This document shows, in pieces, positions 1 through 9,163 of a stretch of 64,000 bases of DNA. The first letter of the stretch is position 1. Each line of letters begins with the position of its first letter. A program made the translations under genes and the position numbers. Origin of the DNA: Micrococcaceae bacterium (lineage in GTDB: Bacteria > Actinomycetota > Actinomycetes > Actinomycetales > Micrococcaceae); NCBI GenBank assembly GCA_030452125.1, contig JAKDMV010000001.1, forward strand, positions 46,235-110,234, given 5' to 3'. A model generated the notes under the pieces. The model was not told the origin of the DNA and did not search any database. It was given only the letters and a program-made list of their open reading frames with translations.

Positions 1-512
1 GAGGAGGCGAACAGGAGCGCCGCACCGCCGAACAGGATCCAGTCCCCCGCCCCGGTCACCCATCCTGCGGCGAGGACCATCAATGCGCCGGTGAGATTGA
101 CCGGCGCCACGAGTCTGATGGAGACGTCCTCCCGCGGGCCCTGCAACCACAAGAACCCCGCCAGATGCACCAGGGTCAGCAACAGGAAACCAATCCCCAA
201 CACGATGCCCGCCTCGCCAAAGGCCTGGGGTATCGCCTGTGAACAGACGAACAACGCGGCCATTCCGGCCAGGACGATCAGCCGTTGCAGGGTGCCCTCG
301 GTCCCCATCGCGTTGGTCAACCAGGCGAATCCGCCATACATCCAAAACAGGATCGCCAGGATCAGGATCGCCTGGGCGATTCCTGCCGGGTCAGGGTGCA
401 GGTCGATCACCTGCGTCACCTGGGTGACGGTGAAGACGAAGACCAGATCGAAGAAAAGTTCCAGGGTCGAGACATTCCCCGTCTCTGGAGCGGTCCCGGC
501 CGGTACGGACAT
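1..512 (-). CDS. LtrA-like membrane protein (3' end outside window)
   Basis: Partial gene: the reading frame is open from the start codon at 512 to the window edge, so only the N-terminal ~170 residues are present. After a short leader the protein carries the LtrA (low temperature requirement A) signature around residues 15-32, with an LELFFDLVFVFTVTQV run, followed by several hydrophobic segments. The family is a polytopic membrane protein of unclear function. The start is supported by a GGGAGG Shine-Dalgarno about 5 bases upstream. It follows the SpoU methyltransferase gene on the same strand with ~70 bases between them. Confidence 0.8.
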   Translation of the reverse strand, partial: MSVPAGTAPETGNVSTLELFFDLVFVFTVTQVTQVIDLHPDPAGIAQAILILAILFWMYGGFAWLTNAMGTEGTLQRLIVLAGMAALFVCSQAIPQAFGEAGIVLGIGFLLLTLVHLAGFLWLQGPREDVSIRLVAPVNLTGALMVLAAGWVTGAGDWILFGGAALLFAS

Positions 513-583
513 CGTCCACCTCCCTGGTGGGGCACGACCTCTCTCAGGTCAAGAATCCCACCGGAAGCGGCGCAGCGATACCT

Positions 584-1276
584 CTAGGCCGGCAATTGTC
601 CGAAGACGTGGCGCCGGATCCAGGCGTGCATGGCGATCCCGGCCGCCGAGGCGGCATTGATGGAGCGGGTGGAACCGAACTGCTCGATGCTCAGCGTGGC
701 ATCGGCCACCGCATGGACCTCGTCGCTGAGGCCGGGGCCTTCCTGCCCGAACACCAGCACGCAATCACGGGGCAGGTCATAGGTCTCCAGCTGCTCCGAG
801 TCCGGGAAGATGTCGACCCCGATGATGGCCAGGCCCTCGCCCTGGGCCCACTGGACGAAGTCCTCGACGCTGGGGTGGTGGCGCACATGCTGGTAGCGGT
901 CGGTGACCATGGCCCCGCGCCGGTTCCACCGGCGTCGTCCAATGATGTGCACTTCCTTGGCCAGGAAGGCGTTGGCGGTGCGCACCACGGTGCCGATGTT
1001 CATGTCATGCTGCCAGTTCTCGATGGCGATATGGAAGTCGTGGCGGCGGGTGTCCAGATCCGCGACGATGGCCTCGTGCAGCCAATACCGGTACCGGTCC
1101 CCGACATTGCGGCGGTCCCCCTCCCGCAGCAGTTCAGGATCCCAATGCGCTCCGACGGGCCATTCCCCTTCCCAGGGGCCCACCCCGACTTCCGGTCGTT
1201 CCGCGGCTCCGGGGTCGGCGGCCGGAACCGCGTCCGGGGGTGGTGGGGAGGCAGGTTCGTGCGATGAGTGGTCCAC
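584..1276 (-). CDS. SpoU/TrmH-family RNA 2'-O-methyltransferase
   Basis: About 230 residues. SAM-dependent methyltransferase of the SPOUT (TrmH/SpoU) class that methylates ribose 2'-OH in tRNA or rRNA. The three family motifs are visible: NIGTVVRTANAF (motif 1), VFGQEGPGLS (motif 2) and GSTRSINAASAAGIAMHAW (motif 3, which forms the SAM-binding trefoil knot). The N-terminal ~40 residues are Pro/Ala-rich and unlike the core. I prefer the GTG at 1276 because a TACGCT -10 hexamer ends exactly six bases before it (leaderless pattern); a longer form from the GTG at 1315 is possible. The RNA target cannot be told from sequence. Confidence 0.85.
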   Translation of the reverse strand: MDHSSHEPASPPPPDAVPAADPGAAERPEVGVGPWEGEWPVGAHWDPELLREGDRRNVGDRYRYWLHEAIVADLDTRRHDFHIAIENWQHDMNIGTVVRTANAFLAKEVHIIGRRRWNRRGAMVTDRYQHVRHHPSVEDFVQWAQGEGLAIIGVDIFPDSEQLETYDLPRDCVLVFGQEGPGLSDEVHAVADATLSIEQFGSTRSINAASAAGIAMHAWIRRHVFGQLPA

Positions 1277-1282
1277 CGTCCC

Positions 1283-1288
1283 AGCGTA
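1283..1288 (-). promoter_or_regulatory. -10 box of the SpoU methyltransferase gene, leaderless type
   Basis: On the minus strand TACGCT, six bases (GGGACG), then the GTG at 1276. This decides the start over the longer form at 1315. Confidence 0.5.
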
Positions 1289-1359
1289 ATGCGTCAGCCG
1301 CGCACCGCAGGGCACGACGGTCGTCGGGGCAGATGGCAGAATATCCGCAGGAGGTGGTC

Positions 1360-2403
1360 ATGGCCATTATCGATAACGGGATCTACGTCAACGGGCGTCG
1401 GGTGCACGATCCGTCGCAATTGGGGCACACCATGGCGCGGCTGCGCGAGCATTCCGGCATGGCCTGGCTGGGCCTCTACCGTCCCACCGAGGACGAGCTG
1501 CGATCCGTGGCCGATGAGCTCGAACTGCACCCGTTGGCCCTCGAGGACACCTTGAAGGGCCACCAGCGGGCAAAACTGGATCATTACGGGGACCACTCGC
1601 TGCTGGTGCTGCGACCGGCCCGCTATCTCGATGCCAGCGAGAAGGTCGAATTCGGGGAGCTGCACGTCTACATCGGGGAGGACTTCGTGGTGACGGTCCG
1701 CCACGCCGAATCCCCCGACCTGGCCCGGGTCCGCCACCGGATGGAAGAGGAGCCCGAACTGCTGGCCATGGGTCCACGGGCGGTGCTCTACGCGGTGCTC
1801 GACCAGGTCGTGGACGAATACGAGCCGGTCGTCGACGGCCTCTCCAACGACATCGACGAAATCGACGACCAACTCTTCTCGGGCACCCCCGACGTGTCCC
1901 GCCGGATCTACGAACTCTCCGGCGAAGTCATCGAACTGCAGCGGGCGACCGTCCCCTTGGAACGGATCCTGTCCATCCTGCGCCGGGACCTGGCCGGCGG
2001 GCAGCCGGTGGGGCCCGGCGGCCGACCGGCACCGTCCGTCGCCCGGGACGAGCAGCTGCTCGAACTGGACCACCGGTTCGCCGACGTCCAGGATCACGCC
2101 ATCCGCGTCTCCGAGCGCATCGCCTCGTTCAGGGCCCTGCTGACCAATGCCCTGTCCTTGTCGGCGACCCTCGTCTCGCAGCAGGCCGCCCAGGCAGGGG
2201 TCGCGCAGAACGAACAGATGAAGAAGATCTCCTCCTGGGCGGCCATCCTGTTCGCCCCCAGCCTGATCGGCAGCATCTACGGGATGAACTTCACCCACAT
2301 GCCCGAACTTGCCTTCACCTGGGCCTATCCGGCGGCCCTGGGGCTGATGGTGGGGCTGAGCGTCGGCCTGTACGTGGTGTTCAAACACAACAGGTGGCTG
2401 TGA
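1360..2403 (+). CDS. corA: CorA-family magnesium/cobalt transporter
   Basis: 347 residues, usual CorA length. The pentameric channel takes up Mg2+ (and Co2+) across the cytoplasmic membrane. A long acidic cytoplasmic domain is followed by two C-terminal transmembrane helices. The diagnostic GMN selectivity-filter motif lies at residues 308-310, followed by the HMPEL loop that joins the two helices. The start at 1360 has a GGAGG Shine-Dalgarno seven bases upstream; longer in-frame extensions lack one. It is divergent from the methyltransferase gene. Confidence 0.93.
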   Translation: MAIIDNGIYVNGRRVHDPSQLGHTMARLREHSGMAWLGLYRPTEDELRSVADELELHPLALEDTLKGHQRAKLDHYGDHSLLVLRPARYLDASEKVEFGELHVYIGEDFVVTVRHAESPDLARVRHRMEEEPELLAMGPRAVLYAVLDQVVDEYEPVVDGLSNDIDEIDDQLFSGTPDVSRRIYELSGEVIELQRATVPLERILSILRRDLAGGQPVGPGGRPAPSVARDEQLLELDHRFADVQDHAIRVSERIASFRALLTNALSLSATLVSQQAAQAGVAQNEQMKKISSWAAILFAPSLIGSIYGMNFTHMPELAFTWAYPAALGLMVGLSVGLYVVFKHNRWL

Positions 2404-2478
2404 TTCCGGGTACGGCCCCCGTTCGTCCGACGGGATAGCGTTGACCCCGGAACCACCACGAGGCAGAAGAGGCTGAGA

Positions 2479-3270
2479 ATGAGCACCGACGACCGCACAC
2501 CCGCCGATATCGAATGCTGGCTGACCGACATGGACGGCGTCCTGGTCCATGAGAACAAGGCCATTCCCGGCGCGGCGGAGCTGATCGAACGCTGGGTATC
2601 GACCTCCAAACGCTTCCTCGTACTGACCAACAACTCCATCTACACCCCGCGCGATCTCTGCGCCCGGTTGGATGCCGCCGGACTGGTGATCCCCGAGGAG
2701 AACATCTGGACCTCGGCCATGGCCACCGCGGAGTTCCTGCGCCGCCAGTCACCGGGGGGAAAGGCCTTCGTCATCGGCGAGGCCGGACTGACCACCGCAT
2801 TGCACGACGCCGGTTTCATCCTCACGGACCGAAATCCCGATTTCGTGGTGTTGGGGGAAACCCGCACCTATTCCTTCGAGGCCATCACCCGGGCGATCCG
2901 GCTGATCGCCCAGGGCGCGCGGTTCATCACGACCAACCCCGATGCCACCGGCCCCTCCCCCGAAGGCGTCATGCCCGCCACCGGGGCCGTCGCGGCACTG
3001 ATCAGCCAGGCGACGGACCGGCAGCCCTACGTGGTCGGCAAGCCGAACCCGATGATGTTCCGTTCGGCACTGAACCGGATCCAGGCCCACTCGGAGACCA
3101 CCGCGATGATCGGGGACCGGATGGACACCGATATCGTCGCCGGGATGGAGGCCGGACTGTATACGGTGCTGGTCCACTCGGGCATCACCCAGCCCGAGGA
3201 CATCGAACGCTTCCCCTTCCGGCCAGACACTGTTTTCCCCTCGGTCGCCGAACTCCTCCCCCGGCTCTAG
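2479..3270 (+). CDS. HAD-IIA family sugar/nucleotide phosphatase (NagD-like)
   Basis: 263 residues. Haloacid-dehalogenase phosphatase of subclass IIA, the group containing NagD and p-nitrophenylphosphatases. Motif I is DMDGV with the nucleophile Asp17 and the acid/base Asp19. Motif II is in LTNNSI, motif III includes the Lys of VGKPNPMMF, and motif IV is IGDRMDTDI. The C2-type cap lies between motifs II and III. The substrate cannot be read from sequence. A TAGCGT -10-like hexamer occurs at 2436-2441 and a purine-rich Shine-Dalgarno region precedes the ATG. It is 75 bases downstream of corA on the same strand. Confidence 0.88.
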   Translation: MSTDDRTPADIECWLTDMDGVLVHENKAIPGAAELIERWVSTSKRFLVLTNNSIYTPRDLCARLDAAGLVIPEENIWTSAMATAEFLRRQSPGGKAFVIGEAGLTTALHDAGFILTDRNPDFVVLGETRTYSFEAITRAIRLIAQGARFITTNPDATGPSPEGVMPATGAVAALISQATDRQPYVVGKPNPMMFRSALNRIQAHSETTAMIGDRMDTDIVAGMEAGLYTVLVHSGITQPEDIERFPFRPDTVFPSVAELLPRL

Positions 3271-3325
3271 GGCACCGGGCGGCCGGCCGGCCCTGTTGAT
3301 CTGCTCACCTCCGACCCTCCCCGGC

Positions 3326-3355
3326 TTGCCCCGCCCCGCCGCAAGCCCCTAGTTT
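3326..3355 (+). promoter_or_regulatory. Promoter of the MscS gene, leaderless type
   Basis: TTGCCC at 3326-3331 and TAGTTT at 3350-3355, spacer 18. The ATG follows the -10 box after six bases. Confidence 0.5.
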
Positions 3356-3361
3356 CGACAT

Positions 3362-4396
3362 ATGCCCCTGTCGTTTTCCCTTGATTCCCCCGCCGACACC
3401 TCACCGCTGCTGGACTGGTCCTTCTGGCTGGACCGCCCGCTGAAGATCGCGATCGTCATCGTCATCGGCGTGGCGCTGAACTTCATCATCCGCCGTCTCA
3501 TCCGCCGAACCACCGAACACATCGCCGCCGGTGAGGCCGCCGCCCTGTCCAAGGAGCACCGGAAGTCCGAGAAGAGCGGGCGGCGCTGGCTGGTGCAGGA
3601 GTCCCCGATCGCGGTGGCCCGGCGGACCCAGCGGGCCCAGACCGTCGGGTCGGTCCTGCGCTCTGTCACCACGATCATCATCACCGCGGTCGTCCTGCTG
3701 ACCGTGCTCTCCCAGCTGGGCATCAACATGGCCCCGATCCTGGCCAGTGCCGGCGTAGTCGGTGTCGCGTTGGGCTTCGGCGCCCAGGCCCTGGTCAAGG
3801 ACTACCTCTCGGGAATCTTCCTGGTCGCCGAGGACCAGTTCGGCATCGGCGACTACGTGGATCTCGGCGAGGCCTCCGGCGAGGTCGAGGCCGTGGGTTT
3901 GCGCATCACCCAGGTCCGTGACGTCGATGGCAGCCTCTGGCACGTCCGCAACGGCGAGATCCTGCGGGTGGGCAACTTCTCCCAGGGCTGGGCCCGCGCG
4001 GTCCTGGACGTCCCGGTCCCCTACGACTCGAAGATGCCCGAGGTCAACGACCTGATCCTCGCCTCGGCCCAACGGCTCCAGTCCGACCCGAAGTGGTCCC
4101 GTGAGATCCTGGACGACCCCGAGATCTGGGGGGTCCAGGACCTGAGCGGGGAGTCCATCACCATCCGGCTGGTCTTCCGTACCCGTCCGTTGCAGCAGTG
4201 GGCGGTGGCCCGGGCGATGCGGGCTCAGCTCAAGGCCGACCTCGATGCGGCAGGGGTGCGGATCCCGCTGGTCCAGCAGACCATCATCCGTGCGGCGAAC
4301 CCCGAGGGCTTCACCACCGCGCATGCCGGGACCGGCCCCACCCCCGAGACGGACCCCGCCAGCCCGACCGGCGAGCCGGAGGCCCACCCGGACTAG
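3362..4396 (+). CDS. MscS-family mechanosensitive channel
   Basis: 344 residues. Small-conductance mechanosensitive channel that releases solutes on hypo-osmotic shock. There is a transmembrane helix around residues 25-45, a basic linker, a second membrane pair around residues 98-120, and the pore-lining TM3 with the family's Gly/Ala pattern (ILASAGVVGVALGFGAQ) near residues 123-140. The beta-domain follows (DQFGIGDYVDLGEASGEVE), then a C-terminal alpha/beta domain and a Pro/Thr-rich tail. It appears leaderless (TAGTTT six bases before the ATG). Its stop overlaps the convergent pyrE stop by four bases. Confidence 0.9.
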   Translation: MPLSFSLDSPADTSPLLDWSFWLDRPLKIAIVIVIGVALNFIIRRLIRRTTEHIAAGEAAALSKEHRKSEKSGRRWLVQESPIAVARRTQRAQTVGSVLRSVTTIIITAVVLLTVLSQLGINMAPILASAGVVGVALGFGAQALVKDYLSGIFLVAEDQFGIGDYVDLGEASGEVEAVGLRITQVRDVDGSLWHVRNGEILRVGNFSQGWARAVLDVPVPYDSKMPEVNDLILASAQRLQSDPKWSREILDDPEIWGVQDLSGESITIRLVFRTRPLQQWAVARAMRAQLKADLDAAGVRIPLVQQTIIRAANPEGFTTAHAGTGPTPETDPASPTGEPEAHPD

Positions 4397-4953
4397 AGGC
4401 CGAGCTCCTCCTTGCCGTAGGCGAAGAAGTAGGGAACCCCGGCCTCGGACTCGATGCGTTCCTTCGAGCCGGTGTCACGGTCCACGATCACCGCGACGGC
4501 CACGACGTGGCCCCCGGCCGCCCGGACGCCTTCGACGGCGGTGAGCGCCGAGCCGCCGGTGGTGGAGGTGTCCTCCAAGACCACGACGTTGCGCCCCGAG
4601 ACCTCGGGGCCTTCGACCTGGCGGCCCATCCCGTAGGACTTCTGCGCCTTGCGGACCACGAAGGCATCCACCGCGCGGCCGGCCCGCCCGGCGGCGTGCA
4701 TCACGGCGGTGCCGACGGGGTCGGCCCCCATGGTGAGGCCACCGGCGTTGGTGAAGTCGATCCCCGCATCATCGAGCAGATCGAGCATGACCTCCCCGAC
4801 CAATGGTGCCGCCTCGTGGTGCAGGGTGATCCGGCGCAGGTCGATGTAGTAGTCGGCCTCCTTGCCGGAGGAGAGAGTGACCTTGCCGCGGACCACGGCG
4901 AGTTCGGTGACGAGTTCGAGCAGGCGGGCGCGGGCGGGGGTGTTCGAGGTCAT
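4393..4953 (-). CDS. pyrE: Orotate phosphoribosyltransferase
   Basis: 186 residues. Transfers ribose-5-phosphate from PRPP to orotate to give OMP in pyrimidine biosynthesis. The 13-residue PRPP-binding motif appears as VVLEDTSTTGGSA, and the family's KEADYYIDLRRITLH segment is present near residue 36. I choose the ATG at 4953 because a TAGAAT -10 hexamer (4961-4966) ends seven bases before it; an ATG nine bases further upstream overlaps that hexamer. No other pyr genes are adjacent, so it stands alone, as is common in actinobacteria. Confidence 0.92.
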   Translation of the reverse strand: MTSNTPARARLLELVTELAVVRGKVTLSSGKEADYYIDLRRITLHHEAAPLVGEVMLDLLDDAGIDFTNAGGLTMGADPVGTAVMHAAGRAGRAVDAFVVRKAQKSYGMGRQVEGPEVSGRNVVVLEDTSTTGGSALTAVEGVRAAGGHVVAVAVIVDRDTGSKERIESEAGVPYFFAYGKEELGL

Positions 4954-4960
4954 GGACTTC

Positions 4961-4966
4961 ATTCTA
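4961..4966 (-). promoter_or_regulatory. -10 box of pyrE, leaderless type
   Basis: On the minus strand TAGAAT (5 of 6 to consensus) and seven bases to the ATG at 4953. This favours the shorter pyrE start. Confidence 0.5.
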
Positions 4967-5029
4967 GGTCCCGTTGGACCGTGCAGGTCACGTCCGCATC
5001 GATGACGCGACAGCCGGTCCGTCCCGGGC

Positions 5030-5035
5030 TAGGGT
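5030..5035 (+). promoter_or_regulatory. -10 box of the MarR-Stealth operon, leaderless type
   Basis: TAGGGT, six bases (GAAACC), then the ATG at 5042. A GCGACA hexamer 17 bases upstream may be the -35. Confidence 0.5.
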
Positions 5036-5041
5036 GAAACC

Positions 5042-5485
5042 ATGAACGCTCAACGACCGATCGGATACTGGCTCAAGCTGGTGGACTCGCTCATTTCCGA
5101 GCAGTTCGCCACCTCCCTGGAGGAGCACGGCGTCACGCGCCGGCAATGGCAGCTCCTGAACCTCCTGGGGTCCAAACCCCATACCTCCGCAGAACTCATG
5201 TCCGCACTGGCCCCGTTCTTCGACGAGGTCTCCCCCGAAGGCGAGCCGGCCTCCCCGGCAGAGCATCTGGCCGAACTTCTGGAATCCGGATGGGTCTCCC
5301 AGGACGGGGATTCCTACGCGCTGACCGACCGCGGCAACATCAGCCTGGAACGGCTCACCGAACTGGTCGAGGGCATGCGGGAGCGTTCCAGCGACGGAGT
5401 CACTCAGGAGCAGTACGAAACGACGATCGCGACCCTGCAACGCATGGCCACCAACCTGGGCTGGTCCGAGGCGGACCGCGCATGA
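5042..5485 (+). CDS. MarR-like winged-helix regulator
   Basis: 147 residues. Probable MarR-type transcription factor: an N-terminal helix pair, a winged helix with VTRRQWQLLNLL and a recognition-helix region around residues 50-65, a wing (WVSQDGDSYALTDRG) and a C-terminal dimerisation helix. Between the recognition helix and wing is an acidic insertion, so DNA binding is less certain than for a canonical MarR. It is leaderless (TAGGGT six bases before the ATG) and overlaps the downstream Stealth gene by ATGA. That coupling suggests it regulates, or is co-produced with, the polysaccharide enzyme. Confidence 0.75.
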   Translation: MNAQRPIGYWLKLVDSLISEQFATSLEEHGVTRRQWQLLNLLGSKPHTSAELMSALAPFFDEVSPEGEPASPAEHLAELLESGWVSQDGDSYALTDRGNISLERLTELVEGMRERSSDGVTQEQYETTIATLQRMATNLGWSEADRA

Positions 5486-7140
5486 ACCCAGTCGACCCCA
5501 CCACCGATCCGCTCGAGGCCACCCGGACGGCCCCGCATCCCGATGAGGTCTTCCACGGGACCCCGGAGGACGACGACGCGGCCTCCCCGGTCCGCGAAGT
5601 CACCTCGGCGGCGGCGATCGCCCGGTTCATGGAACGCACCGACGTCCTGCGTTCGGACGGTCGTTACGCCCTGGTGAATTCGACGATCACTCCGCATGAG
5701 GCGATGGTGACCGACCTGCTGTTCATCCGCGATGCCCTCGACGCCGCCTCGGTGGCCTACCTGCTGGTGCGCGGCAACGACGCCCGCCCGGTCATCGCCG
5801 TCTCCTGGGATGAGCGCAAGGCCATGCGCGCCGCCCTCGTGGCTGCCTGTCAGGACGAACCGTTCTACTCTTTGGCCGTCGACACCCGCAAGGGCAAGTC
5901 CCTGCTGGTGGCCGATGGCGCGTTGGCCCGGAAACCGAAGGCACGGATGTATCGGCTCTACCGTCCCCGGATCGAACCGGCCGGCGGTCTGGCCTTCGGG
6001 GCCTCCACCGGGGTGCAGATCGAATTATGGCAGTGGAAGGACTCGGGGCTGCTGGATCTGCCCATGGAGAACTCGCTGACCCGGGCCACCCTGCCGGCGG
6101 ACGAAGCGGTCCGCGGGACCGTCCACCGCTACGGCAGGGAATGGCCGACCATCGAGAACATGTTCGCCGATCACGCAGCGGACATCTCCTTCCCCATCGA
6201 TATGGTCTTCTCCTGGGTCGACGGCAACGACCCCGAGCACCAGCGCTATCGCGCCTCCTTCATGGACGGCGTCGTGGTCGGCGAGGGGGATGATTCCGAG
6301 GCCCGCTACCGGCAGATCGACGAGCTGAAGTATGCCCTGCGCAGCGTCTACATGTTCGCGCCCTGGGTCAGGCACATCTACATCGCCACCGATTCACCCA
6401 TCCCTGCCTGGTTGGATGCCGACCATCCACGCATCTCCGTGGTGCGGGCCCCCGACCACTTCCGCGACCCCACGGTGCTGCCCACCTTCAACTCCCAGGC
6501 CGTGGAGTCGCAGCTGCAGCACATCGACGGGCTCTCCGAACACTTCCTGTACTCCAACGACGACATGTTCGTGGGGCGCCCGCTGGGCCCGGATACGTTC
6601 TTCTCCCCCGGCGGGATCACCAAGTTCATCGAGGCCGGAACCCGGATCGGGTTGGGCGATAACCATCTGGACCGTTCGGGCTTCGAGAATTCGGCCCGGG
6701 TGAACCGGCGGCTGCTCAACGACCGGTTCGGGCGCATCACCACCCGCCACCTCGAGCACACCGCGGCTCCCTTGCGACGCAGCGTGCTCAAGGAGCTCGA
6801 AGAGGTCTTCTCCGAGGAGTTCGCGGCGACGGCGGCCAGCAGGTTCCGCGCCAAGGACAACATCTCGGTCACCAATTCGCTCTACCACTACTACGCGTTG
6901 CTGACCGGCCGTGCCGTGACCAAGGAGAAGGCGAAGGTGAAGTACGTGGACACCACCATGTATTCGGGCCTGGACGCACTGCGCAAGCTGTTGAAGAAAC
7001 GCAACCAGGACTTCTTCTGCCTCAATGACGGGTCCTTCCCCGAGGTCCCCGCCCGGGAACGCCAGGAAGTGGTCACCGACTTCCTGCAGGCCTACTTCCC
7101 GCTGGCCGCCCCGTGGGAGGTGGCCCGGACCGACCGGTAG
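5482..7140 (+). CDS. Stealth-family sugar-phosphate transferase
   Basis: 552 residues. Stealth proteins are hexose-1-phosphoryltransferases that build phosphodiester-linked capsule or cell-wall polysaccharides. All four conserved regions can be seen: CR1 near residue 234 ([13 protein letters not shown]), CR2 from about 274 ([19 protein letters not shown], then IYIATDS and [14 protein letters not shown]), CR3 around 390-475 ([19 protein letters not shown], then [19 protein letters not shown]) and CR4 near 510 (FFCLNDG). The ~230-residue N-terminal part, typical of actinobacterial members, has no recognised motif. The start at 5482 gives a four-base overlap with the MarR-like gene. Confidence 0.9.
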   Translation: MNPVDPTTDPLEATRTAPHPDEVFHGTPEDDDAASPVREVTSAAAIARFMERTDVLRSDGRYALVNSTITPHEAMVTDLLFIRDALDAASVAYLLVRGNDARPVIAVSWDERKAMRAALVAACQDEPFYSLAVDTRKGKSLLVADGALARKPKARMYRLYRPRIEPAGGLAFGASTGVQIELWQWKDSGLLDLPMENSLTRATLPADEAVRGTVHRYGREWPTIENMFADHAADISFPIDMVFSWVDGNDPEHQRYRASFMDGVVVGEGDDSEARYRQIDELKYALRSVYMFAPWVRHIYIATDSPIPAWLDADHPRISVVRAPDHFRDPTVLPTFNSQAVESQLQHIDGLSEHFLYSNDDMFVGRPLGPDTFFSPGGITKFIEAGTRIGLGDNHLDRSGFENSARVNRRLLNDRFGRITTRHLEHTAAPLRRSVLKELEEVFSEEFAATAASRFRAKDNISVTNSLYHYYALLTGRAVTKEKAKVKYVDTTMYSGLDALRKLLKKRNQDFFCLNDGSFPEVPARERQEVVTDFLQAYFPLAAPWEVARTDR

Positions 7141-8110
7141 CATCCTGCGCCGCCGCGGCACCGCCATCATGCCCGGTGGCCGGGGTGCCGATGGAGTGGG
7201 GGCTCCGGCCCACGGTATCGGGGTCGATGCCGTGTTCACGCAGGATCGCGGCCACCGCCTCCGGTTCCACGACATCTCCAACACTGACACCGCTGGCCAC
7301 CGGGACCACCGAATGCACCACGGTCTCGGGGAGCACGTGCACCAGGTTGTAGCCTTGGGCCTCGTCGCGTCCGCGGGTGGTGTGGATCCCCCGCACCGGA
7401 TCGGCTCGTGCTGCCAGATCCTGGGTGTAACAGCTCGCCGAGGCCACCGATACAGGGATTCCGGCGAAGGTCCCGAACGTCGAGTAGTGCAGGTGCCCGG
7501 CCAGAATGGCGCGCACATCGCTGCCGGTCAGCACCTCGGCCAGCCGCGCCTGGCCCCGCAGTTCCACCAGGATGGCCAGCGGTTGGACACTGGCGATCGG
7601 TGGATGATGCATGGACAGGATGGTCCCGTCGGGGGCCGGGGTGGCCAATTCGGCTTCGAGCCACCGCAACTGGGCGTCCTCGAGGTGGCCATGGTGGGAG
7701 CCGGGAACCGTGGTGTCCAGGGTGATCAGGCGTAGCCCGCCCAGCCAGAAGACGTGGTCCAGCGGGGTGGTGTCTGCCGGCTCGCCGAGCAGTTCGGTAC
7801 GCAGGTTCGACCGGTCGTCATGGTTGCCTGCGGCCCAGAGGATCCTGGTCCCCAACCGTTCGGCCGCCGGTTCCAGGATCGAGCGCAGGGCGGCGTAGGC
7901 GTCGGGTTCCCCCTTATCCGCCAGGTCTCCGGTGACCACGAGGGCGTCGGGACGCACCCCGGAGGCCTCCAGCCGGTCCACGAGCGAACGCAGCCGTCCG
8001 ATGCTGTCCAGCGTATCGGCCAACAAATGGCCCCCGCCTCGAACATGGGTGTCACTCAAATGGATGAGCACTCGGTCCGGAGCGGGGTGCTCCGGGCGGA
8101 TGGGTTCCAT
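7073..8110 (-). CDS. Calcineurin-like metallophosphoesterase (cyclic-nucleotide phosphodiesterase type)
   Basis: 345 residues. Binuclear metallophosphoesterase of the class III cyclic-nucleotide phosphodiesterase group (CpdA / Rv0805-like). The metal-binding motifs occur in order: LSDTH (DxH), VVTGDLAD (GD), AAGNHD (GNHD), SMHHPP and AGHLHYS (GHxH). The C-terminal ~30 residues are a Gly/Pro/Arg-rich tail without motif. The ATG at 8110 has a GAGGAAAG Shine-Dalgarno. The 3' end runs 68 bases into the convergent Stealth gene, an unusually long tail-to-tail overlap. The cyclic nucleotide or other phosphodiester substrate is inferred, not shown. Confidence 0.85.
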   Translation of the reverse strand: MEPIRPEHPAPDRVLIHLSDTHVRGGGHLLADTLDSIGRLRSLVDRLEASGVRPDALVVTGDLADKGEPDAYAALRSILEPAAERLGTRILWAAGNHDDRSNLRTELLGEPADTTPLDHVFWLGGLRLITLDTTVPGSHHGHLEDAQLRWLEAELATPAPDGTILSMHHPPIASVQPLAILVELRGQARLAEVLTGSDVRAILAGHLHYSTFGTFAGIPVSVASASCYTQDLAARADPVRGIHTTRGRDEAQGYNLVHVLPETVVHSVVPVASGVSVGDVVEPEAVAAILREHGIDPDTVGRSPHSIGTPATGHDGGAAAAQDATGRSGPPPTGRPAGSRPAGSR

Positions 8111-8215
8111 GACCGCTTTCCTCACGCAGGTGGTACGCCTTACCGCACCCACTATTCCCCATCCGGGGCCGGTTCGGCGACGAAACGCCACGGTGATAGC
8201 ACAACGGGGGCAGGC

Positions 8216-8221
8216 TAGGCT
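8216..8221 (+). promoter_or_regulatory. -10 box of nadE, leaderless type
   Basis: TAGGCT, six bases (GATTCC), then the ATG at 8228. Confidence 0.5.
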
Positions 8222-8227
8222 GATTCC

Positions 8228-9061
8228 ATGCGCGATATGCAGGCACGGATCATCAGTGAAATGGGCGTCAAGGCCACCATCGACCCGCAGGAAGAGGTCA
8301 CGCGGCGGGTGGCGTTCCTGCGGGACTACCTGGAGGCCACCGGCACCAGGGGCTTCGTGCTGGGCATCTCGGGAGGCCTGGATTCCACCCTCGCCGGACG
8401 TTTGGCGCAATTGGCCGTAGAGGCCGCGGCCCGGGACGGGGACGACGTGGATTTCGTGGCAGTCCGCCTGCCCTACGGCACCCAGACCGATGAGGACGAC
8501 GCCGCGGCGGCGATGGAGTTCATCGCCCCGAAGACCGCCTGGACCTATGACATCAAGCCCGGGGTCGACGCCCTGGCCGCGGAATATGTGAAGACCACGA
8601 GCGAAACGATCAGCGACTTCAACAAGGGCAACATCAAGGCCCGGCTACGCATGACCGCCCAGTACGCGTTGGCCGGCCAACACGGGCATCTGGTCATCGG
8701 CACCGACCATGCGGCCGAATCGGTCACCGGGTTCTTCACGAAATTCGGCGACGGGGCGGCCGACCTCCTGCCGTTGTACGGACTGGATAAGCGGCAGAAC
8801 CGCCAACTGCTGCGCCATCTGGGGGCCAGCGAGCGGCTCTGGGCCAAACCCCCGACGGCGGATCTGCTGGACGGGACCCCGCTGCGCACCGACGAGGACG
8901 AATTGGGCCTGGCCTATGACGACATCGACGACTACCTCGAAGGACGTCCGGTGCCGGAGGCCGTCGCCGAAGCCATCGAGACCCGGTTCCTGCGCAGCCG
9001 TCATAAACGCACCACCCCCGTGTCACTTCTCGATGATTGGTGGACCCGAGGCGCCGACTGA
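8228..9061 (+). CDS. nadE: Ammonia-dependent NAD+ synthetase
   Basis: 277 residues. Amidates deamido-NAD to NAD+ using ATP and ammonia, the last step of NAD biosynthesis. The ATP-pyrophosphatase P-loop SGGLDS is at residues 48-53, and later conserved blocks ([31 protein letters not shown]) match short NadE. The absence of an N-terminal glutaminase domain marks the ammonia-dependent form. Leaderless: TAGGCT lies six bases before the ATG. Confidence 0.95.
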   Translation: MRDMQARIISEMGVKATIDPQEEVTRRVAFLRDYLEATGTRGFVLGISGGLDSTLAGRLAQLAVEAAARDGDDVDFVAVRLPYGTQTDEDDAAAAMEFIAPKTAWTYDIKPGVDALAAEYVKTTSETISDFNKGNIKARLRMTAQYALAGQHGHLVIGTDHAAESVTGFFTKFGDGAADLLPLYGLDKRQNRQLLRHLGASERLWAKPPTADLLDGTPLRTDEDELGLAYDDIDDYLEGRPVPEAVAEAIETRFLRSRHKRTTPVSLLDDWWTRGAD

Positions 9062-9082
9062 AGGACGGATCCTCCACAACCC

Positions 9083-9111
9083 TTCCAAGCAGTAGGATGT
9101 CCACGTATATT
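9083..9111 (+). promoter_or_regulatory. Promoter of the acyl-CoA synthetase-MarR operon
   Basis: TTCCAA at 9083-9088, a 17-base spacer and TATATT at 9106-9111: the best -10 match in the window. A ~45-base leader with an AAAGGTGG Shine-Dalgarno follows. Confidence 0.6.
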
Positions 9112-9163
9112 TTGGGGAACGCCTCGTCGGGGATGGCCCCGGCGCCCCGACGAAAGGTGGAAC

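Noticed and set aside
536..550. GACCT-CTCTC-AGGTC hairpin between the SpoU and LtrA-like genes
   Set aside because: Only five pairs and no U-tract; too weak to call a terminator.
1276..1315. Longer N-terminus of the SpoU methyltransferase (GTG at 1315)
   Set aside because: The -10 hexamer of the leaderless start lies inside this extension and the added residues resemble nothing in the family; kept only as an alternative.
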